This document shows positions 33,651 to 46,200 of a stretch of DNA of 64,000 nt, piece by piece. The notes below the pieces were generated by a model, which saw nothing but the letters and a program-made list of their open reading frames with translations, ran no database searches and had not been told where the DNA came from. The first letter of the stretch is position 1. Every line of letters begins with the position of its first letter. This stretch comes from Antedon mediterranea (lineage: Eukaryota; Echinodermata; Crinoidea; Comatulida; Antedonidae): the NCBI RefSeq assembly GCF_964355755.1, contig NC_092678.1, positions 25,648,365-25,712,364 of the forward strand. Reading direction: 5' to 3'. The position numbers were made by a program, and so were the translations under genes.

Positions 33651-36497
33651 TTGTAAATATTAATCGTGTGTGCGCTTGAAATTTGCAATTACGCATGTTG
33701 TGTATTCATGTAAGTGGACAATTACAAACACAATTTTTATGTTTCTCTGTTTTTGTATGTTTTGAAAAACCTTAAACACATTAAGTCGTAACTGGTACAG
33801 TAAGAGTCTGTTTGGATGTAATAATTTACAAAAACCCAACTCATGAGGTGAAATGTCAATTACACCTTAAACAGCAAGTTTATCACCCACAATTACACCT
33901 TAAACAGCAAGTTTATCGCCCACAAGATAAGGAGAAATTTGACCGTACTAGTGTAGAGATGCATGGAATATGACCTTGCTGGGTACATTTTTACAGTAAT
34001 TTACATCATTCGAACATCACTGGTTTAGCTCTCAAGGTATTCCGTAACTGATTTTATGTCTGAACACAGCCTAACTGGTACAGTAACTGTGTTGATTATG
34101 TTTAAACTTACATAATCAACCTTGAAACGTTGACACCTTTGGATTTATTTCACTATATAGCAGTATTTCTATTTGTACAATAATTCTTATGTACAAGAAT
34201 AGTATTGTAAACCACAATCATTCTTATGTACGAGGAGAATAGTATTGTAAACCACTTGAAAACCAGGGCCGTGACCAAATAAATAAAGCTGATTGTGAAA
34301 CACAAAACGTAATATTTTACTAAACCAGGGCATTGAAGAAATGAATAAAGCAGAATACTGTACACAAAACATAGTATTCCACTTCCTCATATTATGGTAA
34401 ATTACTACTGATAAATTAAGATCCAGTGTTCATTTAATATGCATAAAACATAGGCCTATTCCCAAAGAGATTATGGGATACTTGTCTATGCTTCCACCCC
34501 AATGAATCCTTGTGATGACCTTTGAAAAAATATGTAAAAGTTAGCATTTACTCAGTTTGCCTAAGTACACCAACTTAGTTTGTATTTGAGTAATGTTTTT
34601 TATTTGGTGTTATTTGTATAAATCCAGTGTTCATTTACATTACTACATAAAACATAGGCTTTACTTCATATAGAACCAAAGGGATGATGGGATACTTGTC
34701 TATGCTTTCACCCCAAAGAATCCTTGTGATGACATTACAAAAATATGTACATTTGAAAGTTAGCATTTACTCAGTTTGACTAAGTACACCGACTTAGTTT
34801 GTAATTGAGAATGTTTATAATTTGGTATTATTTGTATAAAATCAGTGTTCATTACATAAAACATAGGCTTTACTTTATAAAGAACCAAAGGGATGATGGG
34901 ATACAGATCTTCTACCCCAAAGAATGTGTACATAAAGTTAACATTTACTCAGTTTGACTAAGTACACAAACTTAGTAATAATAATAATATGAACATCACA
35001 GGCACAGAATAAATTCTAAACCACCAGTGATATACTAAAATTTAATTAAGTTGAAACGATAAAGATGAGGAAATCTGTGAGAATGAGAAAAAGTCGCCCA
35101 ATATATATTGACGTTCTATTTCGCATCTGAAGTAAAAATCAGTATTTAAAATGTTGTGGTAGTCGGAAAACATCGTATTGGTAAAATGTTGTGGTAGTCG
35201 GAAAACATCGTATTGGTAAAATGTTGTGGTAGTCGGAAAACATCATATTGGTAAAATGTTGTTTCTAAAAATAGAGCATGTAACTTTGTAATCGGGAGAC
35301 ACTACTGTTGCGGCGCAATTGATTTTATCAATTTCATGAATTTTTTTTTTACCAGAGCATTAGTATTATACTATGAGTGTGTTTTTTTTATATATCTGGT
35401 GCCATTTACATCCATAGAACCAATTCAGTATACAATTCTTTTGTTGTATACAGTGTTATTTGTGGAATAAACTGAAAGTATTGCGCAAGGTGTGCCAGTG
35501 CAGTGTTAGTAGTACTTCCTGAGGAAATTCCAGTTTAAACATTATTACCTTCCTATCCTATAGAAGTTGTGTTGGTTCATTGTTTGCCCAAAACAAAATG
35601 AATGCATGTTTATTCAATGAATGAAATTTTGATGATAAAATATTTACTACTGTAAACTTAACTTATTTTTTTTGAAATGGGGTAAGTTTAATTCACAAAA
35701 TGGGGCGTACTTAATTCGCAAAATTGGGTGGGCTGATTCACAAAATGGGGTAAACTTAAATCTCAAAATGGGGTAAACTTAAATCTGAGTCAAAATGGGA
35801 TAGACTTATTCTCAAAATGGGGTGAAATTGAATCTGAGTCAAAATGGGGTGAAATTGAATCTCAAAACAGGATGGACTTTCCCAAATTCCCTTATTCTCA
35901 AGATGGGGTAGATTATAATTCTCAAAATTGGATATTAATCTCAAAATTGGATGAGCTTAATTCGCAAAATGAGATGGGTTTGAATCATAAAATGGTGTGG
36001 GCTTACTCTAACATCAGTACAGACAAAATATAATAGGCCAACTGCTTTCAAATTTGTTTATTTAAAAAGCTAACATATAACAAAGCCTTGTGCACATAAA
36101 ATATATTGTAAATATTATGTACAGAAATAAATAAATTGTAAAATAAACTAATACTACGCAACTACAACAGAGAAGGTATAATATATACTAATTTTTATTT
36201 GTACACAGTGTGTTATTTATGTGCTGTTTTACTGCATGTTATATGTAAATTCAAGACTTATTGAATATGAAAATAAATTGTGTACATTCTGCATTTAATG
36301 TGCAAACATTTGTCATATAAATTATTCTTTTACTCTTCTATTATATTGGATGTTTAACCGTTGTATTTTTATGCGAAACAAGTTAAACCACAATTTTATT
36401 CTGATAAGCTGCAATGTAACTCCAATAAGCTGCAATGTAACTCCGATAAGCTGCAATGTAACTCCAATAAAGATTTAAAAGCGTGTAAACAAAGCTT
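33651..36497. other. Intergenic with several tandem repeats
   Basis: No gene recognised between two facing 3' ends. Repeats seen: 33859-33922 (two copies of a 33-bp unit with acaccttaaacagcaagttt); 34420-34985 (three imperfect copies of about 210 bp with ccagtgttcatt, acataaaacataggc, gatgatgggatacttgtcta and ctcagtttgactaagtacac); 35145-35265 (three copies of a 35-bp unit with tgttgtggtagtcggaaaac); 35680-36000 (degenerate units near ctcaaaatggggtaaactta); 36405-36475 (three to four copies of aagctgcaatgtaactcc, 22-bp period). Confidence 0.75.
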
Positions 36498-38347
36498 CTA
36501 TTTAGTTTCAATAGGAGCACCTTCTTTCAACTTTGCTCCTAAAAATCCACTAAGGTAAGTCATCATACTCAGTTCGTCAATCTTTGAATCTGTAAGCTCT
36601 TCAGGTGTTAAAACCTATAAAATGAAATAGGAAATTATTAAAGACAATGCAGTTGTCCTTGTGTGTAAACATTGGACATCCTAAATGCTTAGTTATAATC
36701 TACCTGTGTAACACCTAACCAATCATCTGCAAGCTGCATAATCTTTCGTAAATGTTCAACTACCTCGCTGTTCTCATTGTCATCTTTGAGTTTAGGACAC
36801 AAACCTAAAGAAAAATATTAAAAAACAACACTCATTGTCTTTCTTTGTCATCTGCCAATTGGCAGGTCCATGATAGTCTTCTTTCTCCATACTTCTCTAT
36901 TTAGTGATTCTTCTTCTAGTTCCGAATATTTTTAGTTTTTAATCTATCAAGCATAGCTATCCTTATTATACTTAACACTTATTATATAAAAATATTTTAC
37001 TTTTTCTTAAAAGATGCTATTTTTAAATAAAACCTTATTTACAGTAAATTACTATACTAGTTTTTAAATTTGTTTGGGTCTTTAAAAAAGTAAAAATGTA
37101 TAGTTTGGGTGTAGGCCTTACCTGGTGCGTGGGCGTCGACCAACGCATGAACAGCACAGCCATCATTCCAATCTGTCGTCAAGTTGTTGATCGTTGGTTT
37201 TTCTATCTTGTCTTTTACCCAGTTGAGTAATTGCTGATTTCTGGTGCTCTCTTGTTCAGTTATATCTTCCAGTTTTAAGAATGCATACTTAAGTATAAGT
37301 GACCATATCACTCCCCCAATCTGGCTCACATTTCCATTTACAATTTCCCCTGCATCTGTTTTGAATGATAATTATAGAATTTAATATGTAAAGGAAATGT
37401 GATTAGTTTAGTGTGTATATTGGTGCTTTGATATAGCCCTACTCCCCACCCAAATCTTTCCCCCTCTCCAAATGCCATACCCTACAGTATATTCAAACCT
37501 CTTCCTTCTCACCCCCTTTCACACTACAATACCCAGGGTCATTATATTCTAGATGGCAGGCATATGTAGAGGAATGTGATTAGTTTAGTGTGTATATTGG
37601 TGCTTTGAAAAATTGTTCCACCTTGTGCCATGTAAATAGTACTACTACTCCCCCACCTGACTCTTCCCCCACCTGACTCTGCCCCCACCTGACTCTGCCC
37701 CCACCTGACTCTTCCCCCACCTGACTCTTCCCCCTCCTCGCCCTCCAAATGCCCTACCTTATATTTAAACCTCGACTCTTTCCCCATCCCCTTTCATACC
37801 AACACTGTCAAGCAACATTCAGGGCCATTACATTCGAGGTGTATATTATGTGTATATGAAATGTGTACTTTATTCTACCAGTGGCGGATCCAGTATTTTG
37901 AAATGGCAAATTTTAAGTGCCGAACTGAAATTAGTGTCCTATCCTTTGCATTACAATAGCAACATTTAGGTGAGCCTGCTGAGTGCGCCTGCTGAGTGAG
38001 CCTGCTGAGTGCCCCCTTGAATTCGCCTATGTTCGTATTGTCTAAAAATGACCCGAATGATACTTACCAAAGCCAATAAGCTTAAGTCCTTCACTTCTTA
38101 CTAACTCCAGAGCTACCTGTACATTCTCAATCTTTTTTGACTTGAATAACGCCATTTTATTGTAGCGTGGTATTTTCCTGTTTGTTACCTTTTCCACTAA
38201 TGTAATTAGGATGACACCATTGCTGAAATCTTTACCTATACTTTTGACACGTTTACCACTGCCTTCTAATTGTTTGTTACACCAGCGAATAACAACATTT
38301 TGTTGCAATTGTGTCCATTCTGTATCGGGTCCTGGATCTTCTGACAT
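36498..38347 (-). CDS. Filamin-type actin-binding domain protein (two CH domains only)
   Basis: Minus-strand exons 38068-38347, 37122-37355, 36704-36804 and 36498-36614 join in frame to 243 residues. CH1 (about 8-125) starts E-W-T-Q-L-Q-Q-N-V-V-I-R-W-C-N and contains D-F-S-N-G-V-I-L-I-T-L-V-E, then G-G-V-I-W-S-L-I-L-K-Y. CH2 (about 130-235) has L-L-N-W-V-K-D-K-I, D-W-N-D-G-C-A-V-H-A-L-V-D, Q-L-A-D-D-W-L-G-V-T-Q and M-M-T-Y-L-S-G-F. This is the filamin-type tandem CH module that binds F-actin. The frame stops right after CH2 (G-A-P-I-E-T-K), where filamins continue into immunoglobulin-like repeats; none is seen downstream to 33.65 kb. It could be a stand-alone ABD protein or a short filamin relative. 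The start is the ATG at 38347, in the same frame as CH1. A 16-bp C-rich repeat lies in intron 1 (about 37650-37735). Confidence 0.85.
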
Positions 38348-40227
38348 TGTCTTATTCCTCAATGTAGTGCAGTTGATATCAATCTATGGTTTTTGTTCCG
38401 TCAAAATGTCAGTGAGGCTTTGCCAGCTTATGAGTTCTGTGTTGATACAATTCTGTCACTATAAAAAAGTCTTGTAAATAATCGATGTATATGTGCGTGA
38501 ATATGTCAACAATAGTATTGTAATATGTATTTGGGGCGAATCTACATGTAGGTTTAATCCTTAATAAACACAATTACAATTGAACAGTTTAAAAGATCAT
38601 ATTGAGTCAGACTTTGTATTGTTATGTAAAACATGCTTGTCATAAATATCAATTTATAACAACAGTATGAATAATTGGTACAAAAAGCAGGAGGGCTCAG
38701 CCATGTGGAACACGCAAACATACCAGTTTCACCCGTAATGACCATATATGGGCATTAGTGTGGTTAATGTAAAAGAATATAATATACATTTGAATGTAAA
38801 CTAAAAATGAGTGGGTGAGTGCTTACAGGGCAAGGCTATACTGCTGTGTATTATCAAATATCAAATGAGTGGGTGAGTGCTTACAGGGCAAGGCTAATAT
38901 ACTGCTGTGTATTATCAAATATTTAATAATTCTACATTTGTACTGATTTATTAAAGTATACACATTATAATGTAAGAAGCTAAAGTTTATAAAATGTTTA
39001 AAAAAATTAATTCAAAGTTTAATTTCAAATATGTTATTATATTAGTCATAATTATATAGTTTTTAAATAAAAAATGAACAAACCATTCTTAATTAGAAAG
39101 GTTGTATATCAGCTATCTCTATTGAAATATACAGTAGTAGAGTGTCCTATTCATACTATACTATCTCTATTGAAATATACAGTAGTAGAGTGTCCTATTC
39201 ATACTATACTATCTCTATTGAAATATACAGTAGTAGAGTGTCCTATTCATACTATACTATCTCTATTGAAATATACAGTAGTAGAGTGTCCTATTCATAC
39301 TATACTATCTCTATTGAAATATACAGTAGTAGAGTGTCCTATTCATACTATACTATCTCTATTGAAATATACACTAGTAGAGTGTCCTATTCATACTATA
39401 CTATCTCTATTGAAATATACACTAGTAGAGTGTCCTATTCATACTATACTATCTCTATTGAAATATACAGTAGTAGAGTGTCCTATTCATACTATACTAT
39501 CTCTATTGAAATATACAGTAGTAGAGTGTCCTATTCATACTATACTATCTCTATTGAAATATACAGTAGTAGAGTGTCCTATTCATACTATACTATCTCT
39601 ATTGAAATATACAGTAGTAGAGTGTCCTATTCATACTATACTATCTCTATTGAAATATACAGTAGTAGAGTGTCCTATTCATACTATACTATCTCTATTG
39701 AAATATACAGTAGTAGAGTGTCCTATTCATACTATACTATCTCTATTGAAATATACAGTAGTAGAGTGTCCTATTCATACTATACTATCTCTATTGAAAT
39801 ATACAGTAGTAGAGTGTCCTATTCATACTATACTATCTCTATTGAAATATACAGTAGTAGAGTGTCCTATTCATACTATACTATCTCTATTGAAATATAC
39901 ACTAGTAGAGTGTCCTATTCATACTATACTATCTCTATTGAAATATACACTAGTAGAGTGTCCTATTCATACTTTGAAAAAATAATTATATTACTCGATA
40001 TTTATACCATGGAGTAATTAACTATACTATATACTATATATATGCTGATTAAAACCTTCTACAAAGCTGGCTATATGTTATAACCATTCATGGTTTCTGA
40101 GTTGATTAAAAATGTTTCAACTTCAATTTATTTATATATAATGAATTGTGATAAAATGTTCATCTGGTTTTCAATATTAATGAATTTGTAATTCTTTACA
40201 AATTTTGTTTACAAATTTAAGTTGAGT
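38348..40227. other. Intergenic with 48-bp minisatellite
   Basis: Upstream side of the filamin-ABD gene and downstream side of the whirlin-like gene. 38805-38925 holds two copies of a segment of about 64 bp (gagtgggtgagtgcttacag, ggcaaggcta). 39113-39973 is an 18-copy array, listed separately. No gene recognised. Confidence 0.75.
39113..39973. repeat. 48-bp minisatellite, 18 copies
   Basis: Unit CTATCTCTATTGAAATATAC, AGTAGTAGAGTGTCCTATTC, ATACTATA; the last copy lacks its final 3 bases. Copies are identical except for one G/C site (acagtag or acactag). The period is 16 codons and open in two frames, giving two spurious ORFs of about 300 codons. Confidence 0.95.
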
Positions 40228-43200
40228 TTAATACATAAACCAATCCTGCATATTGCTAACAACGTCAAAAGACGGTAAAGTGCGCCCTTCCGTGTCAAGA
40301 CTTTCTGAACTACTGTACGCGGACGTACTGCTACTGATGCTCCCTCTTGCACGCTTCTTACTGAATATCTGCGCTGCGAGAGAAATTCTGTTCTTCTTTT
40401 TAATCTTTGATGACTGCGTGGTGGTAGGGGGCGTTTTCTCACCAGATGACACCCCTATGTTCTGTAATGGTAGTAGTAATGGGGACACTTTCCCAGAGTC
40501 TTGCAGCGAATTATTAGAGTTTGAAATAATGTGAGGAGATCCTAGGAAGTTTTGGTTTTGTAGGTCATAGTTGGATGGTTTTGGACTCCTATTTCTAGTA
40601 ACATCAAATTCCATACTGACATCACCATTATTTTCTTCTCTATGAGAAAGTTGCTCACGAGAATAAAAAACATGCTTTATAGATTCTCGTCTTCTTTTAT
40701 CTTTTTGGTGAGCGACGTTAATATCAACAATCTTTGTGTTTTTTAAACTCAACTTCTCTTTACTGTTCAGATTTAATCGTATCGTTCCATTTTCAAATTC
40801 TTTACCTTTCAGTTCAGGTGCAATATTTTCTACTGAGCTTCCTCCAGATGTATTCGAAGGTTCTTCTAAGTTTAGTTTTGGAATTGGACATTGGTCATGT
40901 GATTTGAGTGACCGGTCATTTGAGAACAACGATTCATTTATGGGCACATTTTGGTTTCTGTATTGTCCATTGGGTATGGGGGTGGACGTACTTCTAGGTG
41001 GAGTAGCTCGCAGTTCCTAAAATATAAATAGAAAGATTAATAGTAGATTTTATTTTATCTCCGTTCATACGTTCACTTTCATGATGGATTACATTACTCT
41101 ATTGATTAGTTCAGACAACATCATTGTACGGATTACAAAATTTAGAAAGAGAGGAGGGGGTGGGGGAGGGCCTAAACAATAATCTTCATCTGGACAGGCC
41201 CTTTTATAAATTGTCATGTTTTTTGTCACTTTTTACAGTAACCTTTACATTTACATACCTGTTCAAAGGCTGAAATATTGCCAGGCCTTCTGCGGACTCT
41301 GATTGGTGTTGTAGGTAAAATACGAGACGAGTTCCGAGCATCCAATGTAGAACTTCTGCCTTGATTCGAGTCTGAAATGTAAAATTCGATCTATGTGTAA
41401 CATTTAATACTAATATAAAAAAAGATCTTCTGACTAACATATTACTCAAGCAGTGTATACTTATAAAGTTTAATCTGTACATAATTAGTTTTTATTGGTT
41501 ATCCGCACTTGGCGGATAACCCCTTGTTATTGTCAGGATCTTTTTTTTTTCTTTTTTTTTTTTCTATGTTCTTCTTTCTTTCCACGAATTTTGTTCGCAG
41601 CGTATCTCTAACTCTGGCAAACATATGATTGTATAACTTTTTCAAAAGATTGCCCTGTAGCTGTAGATGTGCAAGAAACTTTTTTTTATGAATTTTGAGT
41701 TGCGCAGCGTAAGTTACGCGCGGTTTTATGAATTTAAATGATTGATCATAAATTAAAATCCGAAAGTCATTTTGTATTGAAACTTGGTGAACATTTAAGT
41801 CATATCAAGCGCAAACTTTCTATGGATTAAAAATGGCATGTTTCACAGGAAGTTACGCGCGCACGCGCGTTTAAAATTTCTAATCAACTTTCTACGCGTT
41901 TCATGTCATTTTGAGCATTTCAAAAATTCCCAGGCATGCGCAATTTTTTTACGCGCGCATGCGCACGTAGCGCAAAAACATCTTTTTTTTTTTTGATTTT
42001 TGTTTTTCCAGCCTTTTCTAGTAAATTTACCAACTTTCAAACAATTTGGACTTAAAATCACGTCATACGAGCACGTAGAATTGAACAATTTGCGCGTGTT
42101 TTTAATGAAAAAGTTAAAAAATTTGTCAAAATTTTGCCTTTTTTAAAAAGTCATAGATTCTAAACTCCGTGGTGAACATTTTTAAAATTTCAGATTCTGG
42201 AAGTAGATGAGTTGTAGATATCAAATCATGCATCCATATGGCTAACCGGACATTGTGACGTCATCGTATGGCCACTGGAATATAAAATATAGGATTTTTG
42301 TCTCTTTCGCATAGCTCATCACATTTAATAGAGCGCATCTCTACTTATCCGTATTGCATTTCCTCCCATTTTGTTATATTGTCTAGGTCAATCAATTATC
42401 TTTCGCATAATCTACCATTTTTTAAATTGTGATGACGTCATCATGTCGAAAAGCGTCAATAACTTTGGTCCCTTATTTTCACCTATTCTGCACTGTACGT
42501 AGTACGTATACAGAATATAGTGTATAACGTATACAGTTTGACGTGACGCAAAATAGAGAGCGCACTAACATTTTTAAAATGGCATAATCATTTTTCTGCG
42601 CGCAATATTCTAACGTATGACGTGCACGTGGAGTTTGCGCTGCGGATAACCTAACTGTCCGTAGTGACGAGTTCAAATCTAGTTACTTTTGATTTACTTT
42701 TATATAGTTATTATCATTTAAAAGTTGTTTTTGTTCTTCTTGGAGGTAAAAGTAAATTTTGCCTTTTGAAATGTTATACCCACCTTGTTGTAGTCTTGGA
42801 CTTCGTCGTAGTTCCGTTGACGTCTGGCTTGACAAACTCCGTTTAACGCGATTCATGTTAGGCATCACAAGCATCTTCACAACATTTGAGGTTGTCATGA
42901 GGTCAACGACATCTAAATGGTTCATTCCAGATATGTCTTCCCCATTTACCTGGAAATATAGTTTAATTTATAATGATTATAGATTTAGTATTTTTACTGC
43001 CTTTTCCCCTCATTTTGTTATTTTCCCATTCTAGATTCTTCCAGAAAAAAAAAAAAAAGATTTCTCCAATAATATTTGCTTGAGTTTACTGGATACCAGC
43101 AAAACTCTAAACTTGGATACTGAATCTAATTGTCATATCGCCCTCTATACATATATTTTTTTTAACGGACTTAGTAAAAACCGTATGAGGTTATAAAGGT

Positions 43201-46200
43201 GAAATTACCAATAAACTGAATAAACTTTAAGAATGAATAGACAGATGATTTTTGTACTGACATTGACAAAAAAAACCGACCTATATTTGAACATTTAACA
43301 ACTTAATTCAGTGGTAAATAAACTGGAACTGATTTAGGGTGTGGTAGTTAGTCCTTTTGAAAAAAAAACAATGTGTTGGTATACAACAAAAGTACTTAAA
43401 ACAACTAAATGTGTTTAATCATTAATAAGCTTAGAAACTTAATTGATAATAACTTAATTAATATGAAACAACTACAGTTTTCAATCTCTTACAAAATACA
43501 TTATTATGGAGTAATTTTAATGGCTCTATAAGTATTTTAAAATTAAAAAATACAAATTCATAGATAAATATCCTTCTTTATTGTTAGTCAGCACCATACC
43601 TACAGTTTCTTTTGATATGTTTTCAAAAAAACATTTACAGGGCCGTAGCCACGATTATGGTTGGCCTTTGACAATCCACTGGCTTGAACACAGATTGTTC
43701 TCTTTGACAGAAGCCTTTGACAATCCACTGGCTTGAACACAGATTGTTCTCTTTGACAGAAGCCTTTGACAATCCAGTGGCTTGAACACAGATTGTTCTC
43801 TTTGACAGAGGCCTTTGACAATTCAGTGGCTTGAACAGAAACTGTTCTATTTTCTTGCGAAAACCAGACCACTTTATTTGGCTACACCACTGTTTTCTGA
43901 ACTTTTGTAAAAGTATTTAGAAATGTCAATCAGAGATAGATATCCTACATTGGTCGTCAACACCATACGTTGCCTTGGTGATTGTAATTGAATTGGTGTT
44001 ATGACAAAAGAACAATAGATTTGTGAAGGGTGCTTGTCTACCATTATATTGTAATTAAAGGTTTAAGAACACACCTTTAGTACGAGTTCTCCTCGCTTTA
44101 GTCCGGCCTTGTGGGCAGGTGATAGCGGATCTATACTTGCAACGGTCACTGGCAAGCCGTAGTCAATACCACTAAGGGATAAAAAATAAAAAAGCATTGT
44201 ACCATATCAGTTAGAAGTTTTACACCATACCACACCATATTTTCTGTATAGTTATTTTAAAATGGGTGTAACATGTTTTTTGTGTTTTGCTCTGGTAATT
44301 TTCTTTGCAAGTATTTCAAATTTGGGTAATCAATTATATATTGTGAATCTTTACCCTTTAGATCCTATAGTCAATTCATGGTTGGCAAAACAGTATAATT
44401 GTGTTTATATGGGAATGGCTTTATAAAATTATATATATTAGGTTTATAAAAAAACTACAGTTGCAACTTACCCTCGTATACTGCAACCAAGAAAGCCATC
44501 ATCATCTGCAACCAGTAATACAACCCTCATTCTGTCCACGAGTGAGTCATCCTTTCGGTATGATGAACTTTCCCGACTTCTATTTAAAAAAAGATTTAAA
44601 AGTCGGTTAAGAAAGTGTACACTGGAAGTGAATACTGTGTCATATATTTGTACTGTTATGTTATCAAACAGTTTAAACATATTTGAAAGCTGTGATACTT
44701 TTCCATCGTTTGTTCACAGGAGTATCCATTGAATAGGTGTGTCTGTTGAATACGTGTGTCTGTTGAATAGGTGTGTCCATTTAATAGGTGTGTCCATTGA
44801 ATACGTGTGTCCGTAGAATACGTGTGTCCATTTAATAGGTGTGTCGTTGAATAGGTGTGTCCGTTGAATACGTGTGTCCATTTAATAGGTGTGTCTGTTG
44901 AATAGGTGTGTCCATTGAATAGGTGTGTCTGTTGAATAGGTGTGTCCATTGAATAGGTGTGTCTGTTGAATAGGTGTGTCCATTGAATAGGTGTGTCTGT
45001 TGAATAGGTGTGTCTGTTGAATAGGTGTGTCTGTTGAATAGGTGTGTCTGTTGAATAGGTGTGTCTGTTGAATAGGTGTGTCCGTTGAATAGGTGTGTCC
45101 GTTGAATAGGTGTGTCCGTTGAATAGGTGTGTCTGTTGAATAGGTGTGTCTGTTGAATAGGTGTGTCCGTTGAATAGGTGTGTCCGTTGAATAGGTGTGT
45201 CCGTTGAATAGGTGTGTCTGTTGAATAGGTGTGTCTGTTGAATACGTGTGTCTGTTGAATACGTGTGTCTGTTGAATACGTGTGTCTGTTGAATACGTGT
45301 GTCTGTTGAATAGGTGTGTCTGTTGAATAGGTGTGTCTGTTGAATAGGTGTGTCTGTTGAATAGGTGTGTCCATTTAATAGGTGTGTCTGTAGTTAATTA
45401 CCAGTATAACTAAAATTATGCTTAAATTTAACATGAGACTTGGTGTTCAAATCAAGCAAAGTAAAAAGAGTGAATTTCTTAATGAATAAAACAAAAGTAC
45501 AATTGTTCAGGATGAAAAAGAAATACATTTTTCAAATACATTTATATAACATTATGCTCATATTATTAACTTTGGCCATTACTAATGATATATACTATGC
45601 TTTAGAATTACTGCAGTAGTCGAGGCTTAACTGTATTTGACTGCTTCCTTTAGAATTACTGCAGTAGTCGAGGCTTAACTGTATTTGACTGCTTCCTTTA
45701 GAATTACTGCAGTAGTCGAGGCTTAACTGTATTTGACTGCTTCCTTTAGAATTACTGCAGTAGTCGAGGCTTAACTGTATTTGACTGCTTCCTTTAGAAT
45801 TACTGCAGTAGTCGAGGCTTAACTGTATTTGACTGCTTCCTTTAGAATTACTGCAGTAGTCGAGGCTTAACTGTATTTGACTGCTTCCTTTAGAATTACT
45901 GCAGTAGTCGAGGCTTAACTGTATTTGACTGCTTCCTTTAGAATTACTGCAGTAGTCGAGGCTTAACTGTATTTGACTGCTTCCTTTAGAATTACTGCAG
46001 TAGTCGAGGCTTAACTGTATTTGACTGCTTCCTTTAGAATTACTGCAGTAGTCGAGGCTTAACTGTATTTGACTGCTTCCTTTAGAATTACTGCAGTAGT
46101 CGAGGCTTAACTGTATTTGACTGCTTCCTTTAGAATTACTGCAGTAGTCGAGGCTTAACTGTATTTGACTGCTTCCTTTAGAATTACTGCAGTAGTCGAG

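Noticed and set aside
39074-40017. Two ORFs of about 300 codons
   Set aside because: Read-through of the 48-bp array in two frames; perfect nucleotide repeats, no domain, no signal of codon selection.
44656-45374. Thr/His/Asn-rich minus-strand ORFs
   Set aside because: 17-bp satellite read in frames that cycle every three units.
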